Origin: Actinomycetes bacterium
GTDB taxonomy: Bacteria > Actinomycetota > Acidimicrobiia > Acidimicrobiales > Acidimicrobiaceae
Direction of reading: 5' to 3'
Length of the DNA stretch: 64,000 bases
Assembly: GCA_021819205.1 (NCBI GenBank)
Contig: JAKARV010000003.1
Span: 54,641-118,640, forward strand
Within the stretch, counting starts at the first letter, position 1. Every line of letters starts with the position of its first letter. This document shows, piece by piece, positions 18,468-26,688 of this stretch. Position numbers and translations under genes: made by a program. The notes below the pieces were generated by a model that saw only the letters and a program-made list of their open reading frames with translations, was not told the DNA's origin and did no database searches.

Positions 18468-19339
18468 GGCACGATCTTGGAGAGCGGGATCTCCAGAATG
18501 TCGGTCGCCCCATGATCTTTCAGCGATGGGATCAGCCGGTTGATGACCGAGCGGGGCACGACCGCTTCGATGGCGAATCCCGCCTTGCCGTACAGCTGCG
18601 AGATGGTTGGAGACTTCATCGCCGGCATCTCCGCGATCACCTTCTCCAAGTTGGCTTCGTCAACGTTGAGCTTAACCAGAACCTGGTCGCGCGCGGATAA
18701 AGCACCCGTAAGCAGGGTCATGATCTGCCCCATCGCGTGGGCCTTCTCCGGGTCGGCTACCGACGCTGGATTCGCGATCAACTCGGTGTAGGAGGTAAGG
18801 ATCGTGTCGATCACCCGGAGACCGGCAGCCCGCAGGGCTCGGCCAGTCTCGGTGATCTCGACCACCGCGTCGGCGATCTCCGGGATCTTGGCTTCGGTGG
18901 CTCCGTAGGAGAGCAGCACCTCACCGGATACTCCGTGCCTCTCGAGGTAACGGCGGGTAAGGTTGGGGTACTCGGTCGCGACCCTGACCCCGCCAGAAAG
19001 GTCCTCGGCCCGCGACCATCCCGAGTCCCCGCCAACGGCGAGCACCACTCTAATCGGACGGGAGGTCGCCTTCGAGTAGTGGAGCACCCCCAACGAAGTG
19101 ACTTGGGCTCCGGTCTCTTCGATCCAATCCCTCCCGGTTATTCCAAAGTCGAACAACCCTTCGGCCACGTAGGTCGGAATCTCCTGCGGCCGCAGAACCC
19201 TGACCTCGGTGATCCGGTGGTCGTCGATGGTCGCCCGGTAATCGACCTCGCTCGAGCGGTCGATCGCAAGATCGGCCGCCTTGAAGAGCTCGAATGTTGC
19301 CCGCTCCAGGGAGCCCTTGGGAATCACTAGGCGTAGCAT
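18464..19339 (-). CDS. hisG: ATP phosphoribosyltransferase, long form
   Basis: Catalyses the first step of histidine synthesis, joining ATP and PRPP. At 291 residues this is the long HisG type that carries its own C-terminal regulatory (ACT-like) domain (about 215-291) and needs no HisZ. The PRPP-binding region includes the signature EITETGRALRAAGLRV. It starts at ATG 19339, one nt after the ribH stop, behind GGAGGGGG. No other his genes lie in the window, so this first committed enzyme has been separated from the rest of its pathway. Confidence 0.94.
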   Translation of the reverse strand: MLRLVIPKGSLERATFELFKAADLAIDRSSEVDYRATIDDHRITEVRVLRPQEIPTYVAEGLFDFGITGRDWIEETGAQVTSLGVLHYSKATSRPIRVVLAVGGDSGWSRAEDLSGGVRVATEYPNLTRRYLERHGVSGEVLLSYGATEAKIPEIADAVVEITETGRALRAAGLRVIDTILTSYTELIANPASVADPEKAHAMGQIMTLLTGALSARDQVLVKLNVDEANLEKVIAEMPAMKSPTISQLYGKAGFAIEAVVPRSVINRLIPSLKDHGATDILEIPLSKIVP

Positions 19340-19340
19340 C

Positions 19341-19826
19341 TCACTCCCCCTCCATCTTCTCTAGCGCCCGGTACAGCGATGCCAGCTTCACCACCGAGAT
19401 GGCTGCTTCGTACCCTTTGTTCCCCGCTTTGCCTCCGGCGCGGTCCAGCGCTTGCTCCATGCTCTCCACGGTAAGGACACCGTTCGCAACCGGAATCCCG
19501 GTCTGGCGTTGCAGCCAAGAGATGCCAGCCGCGCTCTCTCTAACGACAACGTCGAAATGGCTGGTCTCCCCCCGGATCACCGCCCCAAGAAGGATGATTC
19601 CGCTCGGCGCCAGCGCAGCCGCAGCCCGATCGGCTGCTTGCGGCAGCTCCAGCGCGCCCGGAACCCAGACCAGCGAGATCCTCGCGCTCTCGACACCGGC
19701 ATCGCGAAGGCCGGCAACGGCCCCCTCAACCAAGCGCTTCACCACCAGATCGTTGAAGCGCGACGCGACCAGGACGAAACCCTGAGAGGTATCCGCTTCG
19801 ATTCTACCCTCGTACTCCGCGATCAT
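19341..19826 (-). CDS. ribH: 6,7-dimethyl-8-ribityllumazine synthase
   Basis: Condenses 3,4-dihydroxy-2-butanone 4-phosphate with the ribitylaminopyrimidine to form lumazine, the penultimate step of riboflavin synthesis; it normally assembles into pentamers or capsids. ATG 19826 (after GGGAGGG) gives 161 residues. Family motifs are SRFNDLV, VPGALELP and GAVIRGETSHFD, which contains the catalytic His. It lies 16 nt after ribBA. Confidence 0.95.
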   Translation of the reverse strand: MIAEYEGRIEADTSQGFVLVASRFNDLVVKRLVEGAVAGLRDAGVESARISLVWVPGALELPQAADRAAAALAPSGIILLGAVIRGETSHFDVVVRESAAGISWLQRQTGIPVANGVLTVESMEQALDRAGGKAGNKGYEAAISVVKLASLYRALEKMEGE

Positions 19827-19842
19827 GGTTGCCCTCCCGTGG

Positions 19843-21057
19843 CTAAGACAGATTGAGGATGTGGCCAAGCTTGTCGGCCTTGGTCTGCAGGTAGCGGACG
19901 TTCTCCGCTTGGGGTTGAACCTCGAGTGGAACTCGCTCCAAGATCTCGAGGCCGAATCCCGACAGACCCCCGTACTTTGCCGGATTGTTGGTCAAGAGCC
20001 GCATTCTAGTTACCCCCAGATCCACCAGGATCTGGGCCCCAATTCCGTACTCCCTGGAGTCGACCGGTAGGCCCAGCGCCTCGTTGGCTTCGACCGTATC
20101 CAACCCCTGTTCCTGAAGCGAGTAGGCCCGAAGCTTGTGGCCAAGGCCGATTCCCCGGCCCTCGTGACCCCGCAAGTATACGATAACCCCTCGTCCTGCC
20201 TCGGCGATCATCGACATCGCCTGCTGGAGCTGCGGCCCGCAGTCGCACCTGAGCGACCCGAAGGCGTCTCCAGTGAGGCACTCCGAGTGCACCCGCACCA
20301 GCAGCGGCTCGTCGCCGGAGATCTCGCCGTAGGTTAGCGCAACGTGGGTGTGCTCGTCGATGACCGACTCGTAGCCAATGCCAGTGAACTCCCCGTAAGC
20401 GGTCGGAATTCGGGCGACCGCACCGTCGATCCTGCGGACTAGCCGGTCGTAGCGGGAACGGTACCTGATCAGGTCGGCAATGGAGATTAGCGGCAGGGAG
20501 TAGGCGCGGGAGAACTTCTCCAACTCCTCCAGCCGGGCCATCCCCCGCTTGTCGGCGGTGACGATCTCGCAAAGGACCCCCGCCTCTGCCACTCCCGCCA
20601 GCTGGGCAAGATCCACCGCCGCCTCGGTATGCCCGCCGCGCTTCAAGACGCCACCCTCCCGGGCACGGAGCGGAAGGATATGTCCGGGCCGGGCCAAATC
20701 ACCCGGGAGGCTCGCGGGATCCGCCAACGTCCTTATCGTTTTCGCCCGGTCGGAGGCGGAGATCCCGGTGGTGACCCCATCTTTAGCGTCAACGGTGACG
20801 GTAAAGGCGGTACGCTGCGACTCGGTATTGTTCGCCACCATCAGCGGCAGCTCCAGCCGATCAAGCAGACGGCCCCGCATCGGGACGCAGATAAGTCCCG
20901 AAGTGTGTTCGAGGAAAAAAGAGATCGACTCTGGAGTGGCGAACTCGGCCGCCATGATCAGGTCGCCCTCGTTCTCCCGCTCCTCGTCGTCGACCACCAC
21001 GATCATGCCGCCGGCGCGAAACGCCGCGACTGCAGTTTCTACGGTATCAAAAGCCAT
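19843..21057 (-). CDS. ribBA: bifunctional DHBP synthase / GTP cyclohydrolase II
   Basis: The N-terminal half makes 3,4-dihydroxy-2-butanone 4-phosphate from ribulose 5-phosphate ([19 protein letters not shown], acidic metal site; [12 protein letters not shown]). The C-terminal half opens GTP, with zinc cysteines in [17 protein letters not shown] and the GHEGRGIGL loop. Both active sites look complete at 404 residues. It feeds ribH and ribD in the same array. Confidence 0.96.
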   Translation of the reverse strand: MAFDTVETAVAAFRAGGMIVVVDDEERENEGDLIMAAEFATPESISFFLEHTSGLICVPMRGRLLDRLELPLMVANNTESQRTAFTVTVDAKDGVTTGISASDRAKTIRTLADPASLPGDLARPGHILPLRAREGGVLKRGGHTEAAVDLAQLAGVAEAGVLCEIVTADKRGMARLEELEKFSRAYSLPLISIADLIRYRSRYDRLVRRIDGAVARIPTAYGEFTGIGYESVIDEHTHVALTYGEISGDEPLLVRVHSECLTGDAFGSLRCDCGPQLQQAMSMIAEAGRGVIVYLRGHEGRGIGLGHKLRAYSLQEQGLDTVEANEALGLPVDSREYGIGAQILVDLGVTRMRLLTNNPAKYGGLSGFGLEILERVPLEVQPQAENVRYLQTKADKLGHILNLS

Positions 21058-21073
21058 GTGCGCTCTCCTGCGA

Positions 21074-21652
21074 CTATCCGAACGCCCGGCTCCGGAGATC
21101 GATCATCCGCGCCAAGTACTTTCCAATCAGGTCAAACTCTACGTTCACCCGGCTTCCAACCTTGAGAGTCCCCAAATTCGTCCGGCGCAGCGTCTCCGGA
21201 ATCAGCGCCACCTCGAAGTACGCCTCGCCAAGCGCGGAGACGGTGAGGGCAACGCCGTTTATGGTGACCGCGCCCTTCTCCACCACCAGGCTCTCGAAGC
21301 TCGCTGGAAGCGAGAGCCGAAGCGATGGCGGCTCTGCCAACACCTCGGCGGTGGAGTCGACATGGCCCTGCACCAGATTTCCATCCAGGAGCGTTCCCAA
21401 AGATATCGACTGTTCCACGTTCACCAGGTCTCCCGGAACCAGATCTCCGAGGTTCGACCGGCTAAAGGTCTCCGAAACTATCTCGACCGCAAAGTACTCC
21501 GGCTGAACCTCGACGGCGGTGAGACAGACTCCATTAACCGCAATCGACGAGCCGACCTCGATCCTCACCGGCCATGAGGCCGTCGAGAACCGGTGCTTGG
21601 AGTCCTGTTCCCCGAGGTAGGGAAGGGTCGTCGCCACAATTCCCGAAAACAT
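21074..21652 (-). CDS. ribE: riboflavin synthase alpha chain
   Basis: Dismutates two lumazines to riboflavin. ATG 21652 (preceded by AAAGG) gives the canonical N-terminus MFSGIV. The protein has the expected internal duplication: barrel one contains [10 protein letters not shown] and [10 protein letters not shown], barrel two contains [13 protein letters not shown] and [14 protein letters not shown]. The 192-residue length is normal. Confidence 0.94.
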   Translation of the reverse strand: MFSGIVATTLPYLGEQDSKHRFSTASWPVRIEVGSSIAVNGVCLTAVEVQPEYFAVEIVSETFSRSNLGDLVPGDLVNVEQSISLGTLLDGNLVQGHVDSTAEVLAEPPSLRLSLPASFESLVVEKGAVTINGVALTVSALGEAYFEVALIPETLRRTNLGTLKVGSRVNVEFDLIGKYLARMIDLRSRAFG

Positions 21653-21700
21653 CGAGTGATCCTTTCCCAAGCTTCCTGGCAAAACAGCCTACCCTCCCGG

Positions 21701-22732
21701 TCAGGCAAACCGCCGGGCCTGAGCACGGACCCACTCTTCGACCTCCGACAGTGCCTCGACGCCCTCGGCCGTCCTGAAGCCGATCCACAGGTCCTTTCCT
21801 ACCCGCCTCTGCGACTCGAAACGGCCAAAGGAGAGATCGATATTCCAGCCCGGCACCCGAAAGGCGGAGAGACCCTCGCCAAAGATCTTGGGGGCCACAA
21901 AGATAGCCAGCTCGTCGAGGGCTCCCTTGGATATAAAGCTGCCCAGCAGGGAAGGACCCCCCTCCACCAGCACCGAGATCACTCCATCCTCGGCGAGGTC
22001 AAGCAGAAACTCGTCTGGCTCCTTCGCGGAAACCTTGAAGCCGGGCGGAACCGAATCGAGACCGGTGCGAGAGATCACCCACCTCTCCGGCTGCGGCCCA
22101 TACAATCGTCCACCCCTGCGTGCAGTGAGCGCTGGACTGTCGGCGGCGAGGGTGCCGGACCCGATCACCACCGCCTGCGCCTCACGCCGGAGACGGTGAG
22201 AGGCTGCGCGGGCCTCTGCTCCGGTAACCCACTTCGACCTCTGGTTCCAATCGGTAACCTTGGCATCGAGGCTCATGGCGATCTTCCCGACGACGTACGG
22301 CCGTCCAAGGAGGCGCTGCTTCAGGTAGGGCATCAGGTCGTAGACCGGCTGGTTAGTCGGCCATCCGACGATCACCTCCACCCCGGCGGCCCGAAGGCGA
22401 TCCACCCCTTTCCCTCGTACCCGGCCGTCCGGATCGATGGTGCCGACGACCACCCGGGCAATTCCGGCCTCGATGATGGCATCGGCACATGGTGGGGTAC
22501 GGCCGTAGTGAACGCAAGGCTCGAGGGTGACGTACAGAGCCGCCCCCCGCGCACGCTCCTTTGCCATCCGCAAAGCCTGCACCTCGGCGTGCGGCCCGCC
22601 GGGTCTGCTGGTCCGCCCCTCCCCGACGACCTCGCCTCCGGCGACGACGGTCGCCCCTACCCACGGATTAGGAGGTGCTATCGCCCGAGACCGGCGTCCA
22701 AGGAGCAGTGCCCGCCGCATCGCCACCTCCAT
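21701..22732 (-). CDS. ribD: bifunctional diaminohydroxyphosphoribosylaminopyrimidine deaminase / reductase
   Basis: Second and third steps of riboflavin synthesis. The N-terminal cytidine-deaminase-like domain has the zinc site PHAEVQAL plus EPCVHYGRTPPC. The C-terminal reductase domain (about 150-343, beginning GRPYVVGKIAMSLDAKV) uses NADPH. The gene follows mogA by 2 nt, so it is probably coupled. No FMN riboswitch could fit in front. Confidence 0.95.
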   Translation of the reverse strand: MEVAMRRALLLGRRSRAIAPPNPWVGATVVAGGEVVGEGRTSRPGGPHAEVQALRMAKERARGAALYVTLEPCVHYGRTPPCADAIIEAGIARVVVGTIDPDGRVRGKGVDRLRAAGVEVIVGWPTNQPVYDLMPYLKQRLLGRPYVVGKIAMSLDAKVTDWNQRSKWVTGAEARAASHRLRREAQAVVIGSGTLAADSPALTARRGGRLYGPQPERWVISRTGLDSVPPGFKVSAKEPDEFLLDLAEDGVISVLVEGGPSLLGSFISKGALDELAIFVAPKIFGEGLSAFRVPGWNIDLSFGRFESQRRVGKDLWIGFRTAEGVEALSEVEEWVRAQARRFA

Positions 22733-22734
22733 AA

Positions 22735-23217
22735 CTACTCTGCCAAAGTCTTGGGGTGGGGAGCGTCCTCGCCGGCAAGCAACGACAACGCGTGCTCAAG
22801 CAGGCCGGCCACCGCCTCCAAGGACTCGATTGCTCCCCTAGGCGACCCGGGGAGATTGATGATTAGGGTCTTCCCCAGCGTGCCGGCCACCCCGCGAGAA
22901 AGGCCCCCAAGCGGGCTTGCCGATCGGGTACGCTCGGCAAGGCCAGGAGCCTCGCGCTCGATTGCCGCACGGGTCCCCTCGGGGGTGAGGTCCCGCGGGC
23001 CAAAGCCGGTACCGCCGGTGGTCAGCACGAGCCCGGCGAATCCCGTTGCCGCAGCCCCAAGCGCCGACGCGACCGTCTCCACGCCGTCGGCGATTGCGAT
23101 GCGCTCCACCACCGAAAAGCCGATCTCGGCAAGTTTCACGGCAAGCAGCTCTCCCGAACGGTCCTCCCGATACCCCCCGACAACGCCGTCAGAGACCGTA
23201 ATCACCTTCGCCAACAT
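22735..23217 (-). CDS. MogA/MoaB-type molybdenum cofactor protein
   Basis: A 160-residue molybdopterin adenylyltransferase-like protein. The nucleotide-binding motif TTGGTGFGPRDLTPE and the GSPRGAIE segment are typical. It would activate molybdopterin for metal insertion, but MogA and MoaB cannot be separated by sequence alone. It sits between fmt and ribD with 14- and 2-nt gaps, an uncommon position for a molybdenum-cofactor gene. Confidence 0.85.
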   Translation of the reverse strand: MLAKVITVSDGVVGGYREDRSGELLAVKLAEIGFSVVERIAIADGVETVASALGAAATGFAGLVLTTGGTGFGPRDLTPEGTRAAIEREAPGLAERTRSASPLGGLSRGVAGTLGKTLIINLPGSPRGAIESLEAVAGLLEHALSLLAGEDAPHPKTLAE

Positions 23218-23231
23218 GCCTCAACCCCTCC

Positions 23232-24116
23232 TTAGCTCGGTACCGCCGAGGCGATGTCACCCGGCGGGCGCAACCCGCGCACAAACGCCGCAAAATCCAT
23301 CTCCCCTGTCCCTTCGGGGCGTACTCGCCGCGGTACCAGAACTCCCTTGGCCATCTTCACGCCGACTCCTCCAGTGGTAAGCGGTACCAGGGTACCAAGC
23401 GCACCCGGAGGACCCTCGGCCGCCACAACCGCATCGGTAACGATCACCCTGCGAGCGCCGAAGTAAAGATAGGCGCGCTCGAGGCGGATCCTTCTCAGCG
23501 CAATCTCGGCAGACTCGGCGGGCCGGATTCGCAGATCCTCTGGTCCAATCTTCGCGGCAAAGGTCGGCTCGCCAAACTGCTCGACGCCTTCGCTAAAAAA
23601 GGCCGACGTGAACACGCCTTCCATCTGAATCAGATCGAGCCCCGCCGTGATCAGCGCGCGCCGAGCCTCCGAAAGCGACATGCCCGCTATCGAGACCGGC
23701 CGGGCGGCGAGTATCGGGCCCGCGTCCATCTCAGAAACGATCCGGATCAGGGTAACGCCGCTCTCTGTTTCGCCAGCGAGAATCGCCCTCTCGATTGGTG
23801 CCGCCCCGCGCAGATGGGGAAGAAGGGAAAAGTGGACGTTCAACAGCGGCTTAGACTCCACCAGCTTGGCCGGGAGAATCTTCCCGTACGCAACCACCAG
23901 ACCAGCGTCGAAGTCGGGAAGATCGTCGAGGCTGTAGTGGACCGGAACCGCCATCGAGACCGCCAGGCGCTCGATGGCGCTTGGCTCCGCCGCCCCACGG
24001 CGGCTCCGACGCTTCGGGGGCTTGGTGACTACCGCCGCCAACTCCACCTTCAACTCGCCAAGGCGCTCAAGAAAGGGCTCGGATACCTCCCCGGTCCCAA
24101 AAAATACCGCTCTCAC
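23232..24116 (-). CDS. fmt: methionyl-tRNA formyltransferase
   Basis: Formylates initiator Met-tRNA using 10-formyl-THF. GTG 24116, 4 nt after the def stop, gives the family start (M)RAVFFGTGEVSEPFLERL. The catalytic Asn/His/Asp set lies in LLNVHFSLLPHLRGAAP and the downstream MDAGPIL segment. The C-terminal tRNA-binding domain is shorter than in E. coli. It is paired with def, as in many bacteria. Confidence 0.94.
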   Translation of the reverse strand: MRAVFFGTGEVSEPFLERLGELKVELAAVVTKPPKRRSRRGAAEPSAIERLAVSMAVPVHYSLDDLPDFDAGLVVAYGKILPAKLVESKPLLNVHFSLLPHLRGAAPIERAILAGETESGVTLIRIVSEMDAGPILAARPVSIAGMSLSEARRALITAGLDLIQMEGVFTSAFFSEGVEQFGEPTFAAKIGPEDLRIRPAESAEIALRRIRLERAYLYFGARRVIVTDAVVAAEGPPGALGTLVPLTTGGVGVKMAKGVLVPRRVRPEGTGEMDFAAFVRGLRPPGDIASAVPS

Positions 24117-24120
24117 GGAC

Positions 24121-24609
24121 CTAGTCGATGAGGCGCTCGCGAAGGCGTTTGCGGGCCGCCCTCCGTTCATCCGGATCCAATCTCTCGATCAGCAAAACGC
24201 CATCAAGGTGATCGAGCTCGTGTTGGAACACCCTCCCGAGAAGCTCCGAACCCTCGATCTCCACTCGTTCGCCAGCGCGCGACACCCCTCGCAGCAACAC
24301 CCGATCAGGCCTCTCGATCTCCCAGTAGTAGCCCGGCACAGAGAGACACCCCTCCTCGTAGCGGAACACGCCGGAACTCTCCACGATCTCCGGGTTGATT
24401 ACCGCTTCCGGCCCATCCCCAATGTCGTAGACGAAGAGCCGCTTCGAGACCCCAACCTGCGGCGCCGCGAGCCCAACCCCGGGGGCGGCGTGCATGGTCT
24501 CGATCATATCCTCGATAAGCCGATCCAGGCTCCCATCAACGTTGGCAATTTCGGCTGCCCGCTGGTTGAGAACCGGGTCGCCAACTGTGCGAATCTCAAG
24601 TAATGGCAC
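24121..24609 (-). CDS. def: peptide deformylase
   Basis: A metalloenzyme that removes the formyl group from nascent proteins. The three motifs are intact: GVGLAAPQ, EGCLSVPG (metal Cys) and QHELDHLDG (two metal His and catalytic Glu). GTG 24609 yields 162 residues, and the family N-terminus LLEIRTVGDPVL follows directly. TAGCCT lies 7 nt upstream with no ribosome-binding site, suggesting a leaderless transcript that opens the def-fmt-mogA-rib-hisG array. Confidence 0.95.
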   Translation of the reverse strand: MPLLEIRTVGDPVLNQRAAEIANVDGSLDRLIEDMIETMHAAPGVGLAAPQVGVSKRLFVYDIGDGPEAVINPEIVESSGVFRYEEGCLSVPGYYWEIERPDRVLLRGVSRAGERVEIEGSELLGRVFQHELDHLDGVLLIERLDPDERRAARKRLRERLID

Positions 24610-24616
24610 GCCATCT

Positions 24617-24622
24617 AGGCTA
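24617..24622 (-). promoter_or_regulatory. -10 box of the def-fmt-rib array (leaderless)
   Basis: On the minus strand TAGCCT (24622-24617) precedes the def GTG by exactly 7 nt. The spacer to the divergent ureohydrolase gene is only 52 bp, so the two promoters must overlap. Confidence 0.45.
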
Positions 24623-24661
24623 GCTGAATAGACCGAAGCCGGCGACCGGAAGGAGTCACCC

Positions 24662-25600
24662 TTGGAACCGCTAGGACAGCGAAGCACCGACAACGAGCCC
24701 AGGTTTGCCAACATCTCCACCTTCGCCCGCCTTCCGCGCCTAGATCAAGTAGAACAGGCTGATATCGCAGTCGTCGGGGCCCCGTTCGACGCCGGCACCT
24801 CCTATCGGCCTGGAGCGCGCTTTGGACCGCTGGCGATCCGGAATGGATCGCAGCTGCTTCGACCCTTCGATCAAGCCCTTGGGATCAGCCCATTCAACAT
24901 GGTCCAAATCGCCGACGCCGGAGACTTGGCGATCAACCCGTACTCGATCTCCGACGCCATGAAGTCGATCGAAGCGGGTGCGAGGGCGGCCTACCGGAGC
25001 GCGCGCAAGCTACTTGTCCTCGGCGGCGACCACACCATCGCCCTCCCGCTCATCCGGGCGGCGAGCGAGCGCTTCGGGCGGCTCTCCCTGGTACACTTCG
25101 ACGCCCACCTCGATACCTGGGACACCTACTTTGGGGCCCCGTACACCCATGGCACCCCGTTTCGCCGAGCCTTTGAAGAGGGGCTGCTCTCTTCCGATAC
25201 TTCCACGCACGTAGGCATCCGGGGTCCCATCTACAGCCAGGTAGACCTTGACGAGGACCGGAGTTTCGGCTTTGCAATCGTGACCGCGGATGAGATCGGC
25301 CTCGAAAGCGCCGCCGTCCTCGCCGAACGAATCCGTTCCCGAGTCGGAGAAAATCCGGTCTACCTATCGGTCGACATCGACGTACTTGACCCCAGCGCAG
25401 CTCCGGGCACCGGCACTCCGGAGGCCGGGGGACCGAGTTCAGCCCAGGTTTTGCGGCTACTGAGGACGATGGCAGGACTGAACATTGTCGGGGCGGACGT
25501 GGTCGAGGTCTCCCCGAGCTACGACCACGCCGAAATCACCGCCATTGCGGCGAGCCACATCGCCTACACCGCGATCGGTTTGATGGCGATCGCCGGCTAA
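24662..25600 (+). CDS. agmatinase-type ureohydrolase
   Basis: A dimanganese ureohydrolase (arginase/agmatinase superfamily) that releases urea from a guanidino substrate. All metal-ligand motifs are intact: GGDHTIA, HFDAHLDTWD and SVDIDVLDPS. It is closest in style to agmatinase (GAPFDAGTSYRPGARFGP, family 'SpeB'), but related guanidinobutyrase or formiminoglutamase activity cannot be excluded. The TTG start has AAGGAG six nt upstream. Its TAA overlaps the stop of the convergent lipoprotein gene. Confidence 0.85.
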   Translation: MEPLGQRSTDNEPRFANISTFARLPRLDQVEQADIAVVGAPFDAGTSYRPGARFGPLAIRNGSQLLRPFDQALGISPFNMVQIADAGDLAINPYSISDAMKSIEAGARAAYRSARKLLVLGGDHTIALPLIRAASERFGRLSLVHFDAHLDTWDTYFGAPYTHGTPFRRAFEEGLLSSDTSTHVGIRGPIYSQVDLDEDRSFGFAIVTADEIGLESAAVLAERIRSRVGENPVYLSVDIDVLDPSAAPGTGTPEAGGPSSAQVLRLLRTMAGLNIVGADVVEVSPSYDHAEITAIAASHIAYTAIGLMAIAG

Positions 25601-26688
25601 TCGCCGGCGGGAACCGCAACCGCGCGCACCCGGACGAAGCGCGGCCCCCGGAGTTGGTACAGCGCCAGCAGGTTGGACGAACGCCCTCCCGCCACCACCA
25701 GGGCACCCGCTGAGGATGCGGCGCCGATCCCTTGGGCGTTCGGAGGCGCGGCGTAGTGAGCTCCCGACCGGCCGGCAACGACCCTGATGACCGATCCGGC
25801 GCTGCCCCCCGGTATCAGGAGCCAAAGCGCCCCATCCGGCGCTGCGGCCACCGACGGTCCGATCGTGGGGCGGAACTCAAGAGGCGCCGGCCGAAATGGC
25901 CCGGGACCGATGATCCATGCCCAGTGTCCGCTTGCCTTCTCTACCACTGCGGCAAATCGGGCTGCGCCTCTGGAAACGACAAGCCCGGAGAAGCCGGCGT
26001 AGCTGTAACCCGCCGGAGCGTCGGCCACCCTGGCAGAGTGGCCGGCAACGTCGATCACCACCGCCTTGGCGGCATCGGCGCAACTGCCAAGGACCATTGG
26101 GTCACCGAAGACCACCGCTACCGAGCGGAGCTCCACACCGGCGCAGCCTACGCTGGCCGCAAGCGAAATTGCCGCTCGGGTACCGAGCACCACCGAAGAT
26201 TCGGCTCCGCCTCGCGCCAGCCTAACCAGCTCCTGCGACTTGGTTCCACCTCCTGCGCCACCAACAACCGCGTAAGCGGCGCCAGCACCGGTCGCTGCGA
26301 TCGCCCCCGGATACCCGGGGATCTCGACGGAGAGCACCTGCGGACTCCACTGGCCGATAGCCCCGGTGTAGACCGCCGAGAGCGCCAGTGTCCCGTGCGC
26401 CACTTCGCCAGCCCAGGCCTCACCGGCAGCCTCAGAGAGCACGATCCCCGCCCCCGTCGACGTCCCCTTCGGAGTTCCCAAAACAACGGCAGAGGGAGCC
26501 GCCCCGGCGATTATCTGCCCGTGTTGAAAGGAGGTCGCCTCGGCCCAGACCTGGCCGCCGCCCCCTTCTGCGACCGTTGCCAAGTTGTTGGTAAGTTGGG
26601 GTGGCGAAACGGTGGAGACGGCGCCGCAGGCCGAGAGGACCGCACCGAAAACCGCGGTGCCACCGATTAGCACGATCCGAGACGCCAT
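25597..26688 (-). CDS. predicted lipoprotein with repeat (beta-propeller-like) architecture
   Basis: I do not recognise the family. The N-terminus is a lipoprotein signal peptide ending in the lipobox LSAC, so it should be anchored outside the membrane. The remainder of the 363 residues is Ala/Gly/Val-rich with repeating strand-turn units (for example GGGGQVWAEATSF, GAIAATGAGAAYAV, AAAPDGALWLL), suggesting a beta-propeller. The start overlaps the end of the SCO-fusion gene by one base, so the two are probably co-translated and may work together at the cell surface. Confidence 0.7.
   Translation of the reverse strand: MASRIVLIGGTAVFGAVLSACGAVSTVSPPQLTNNLATVAEGGGGQVWAEATSFQHGQIIAGAAPSAVVLGTPKGTSTGAGIVLSEAAGEAWAGEVAHGTLALSAVYTGAIGQWSPQVLSVEIPGYPGAIAATGAGAAYAVVGGAGGGTKSQELVRLARGGAESSVVLGTRAAISLAASVGCAGVELRSVAVVFGDPMVLGSCADAAKAVVIDVAGHSARVADAPAGYSYAGFSGLVVSRGAARFAAVVEKASGHWAWIIGPGPFRPAPLEFRPTIGPSVAAAPDGALWLLIPGGSAGSVIRVVAGRSGAHYAAPPNAQGIGAASSAGALVVAGGRSSNLLALYQLRGPRFVRVRAVAVPAGD

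Noticed and set aside
22733..22734. FMN riboswitch ahead of ribD
   Set aside because: Only 2 nt separate mogA and ribD; no RFN element could fit.
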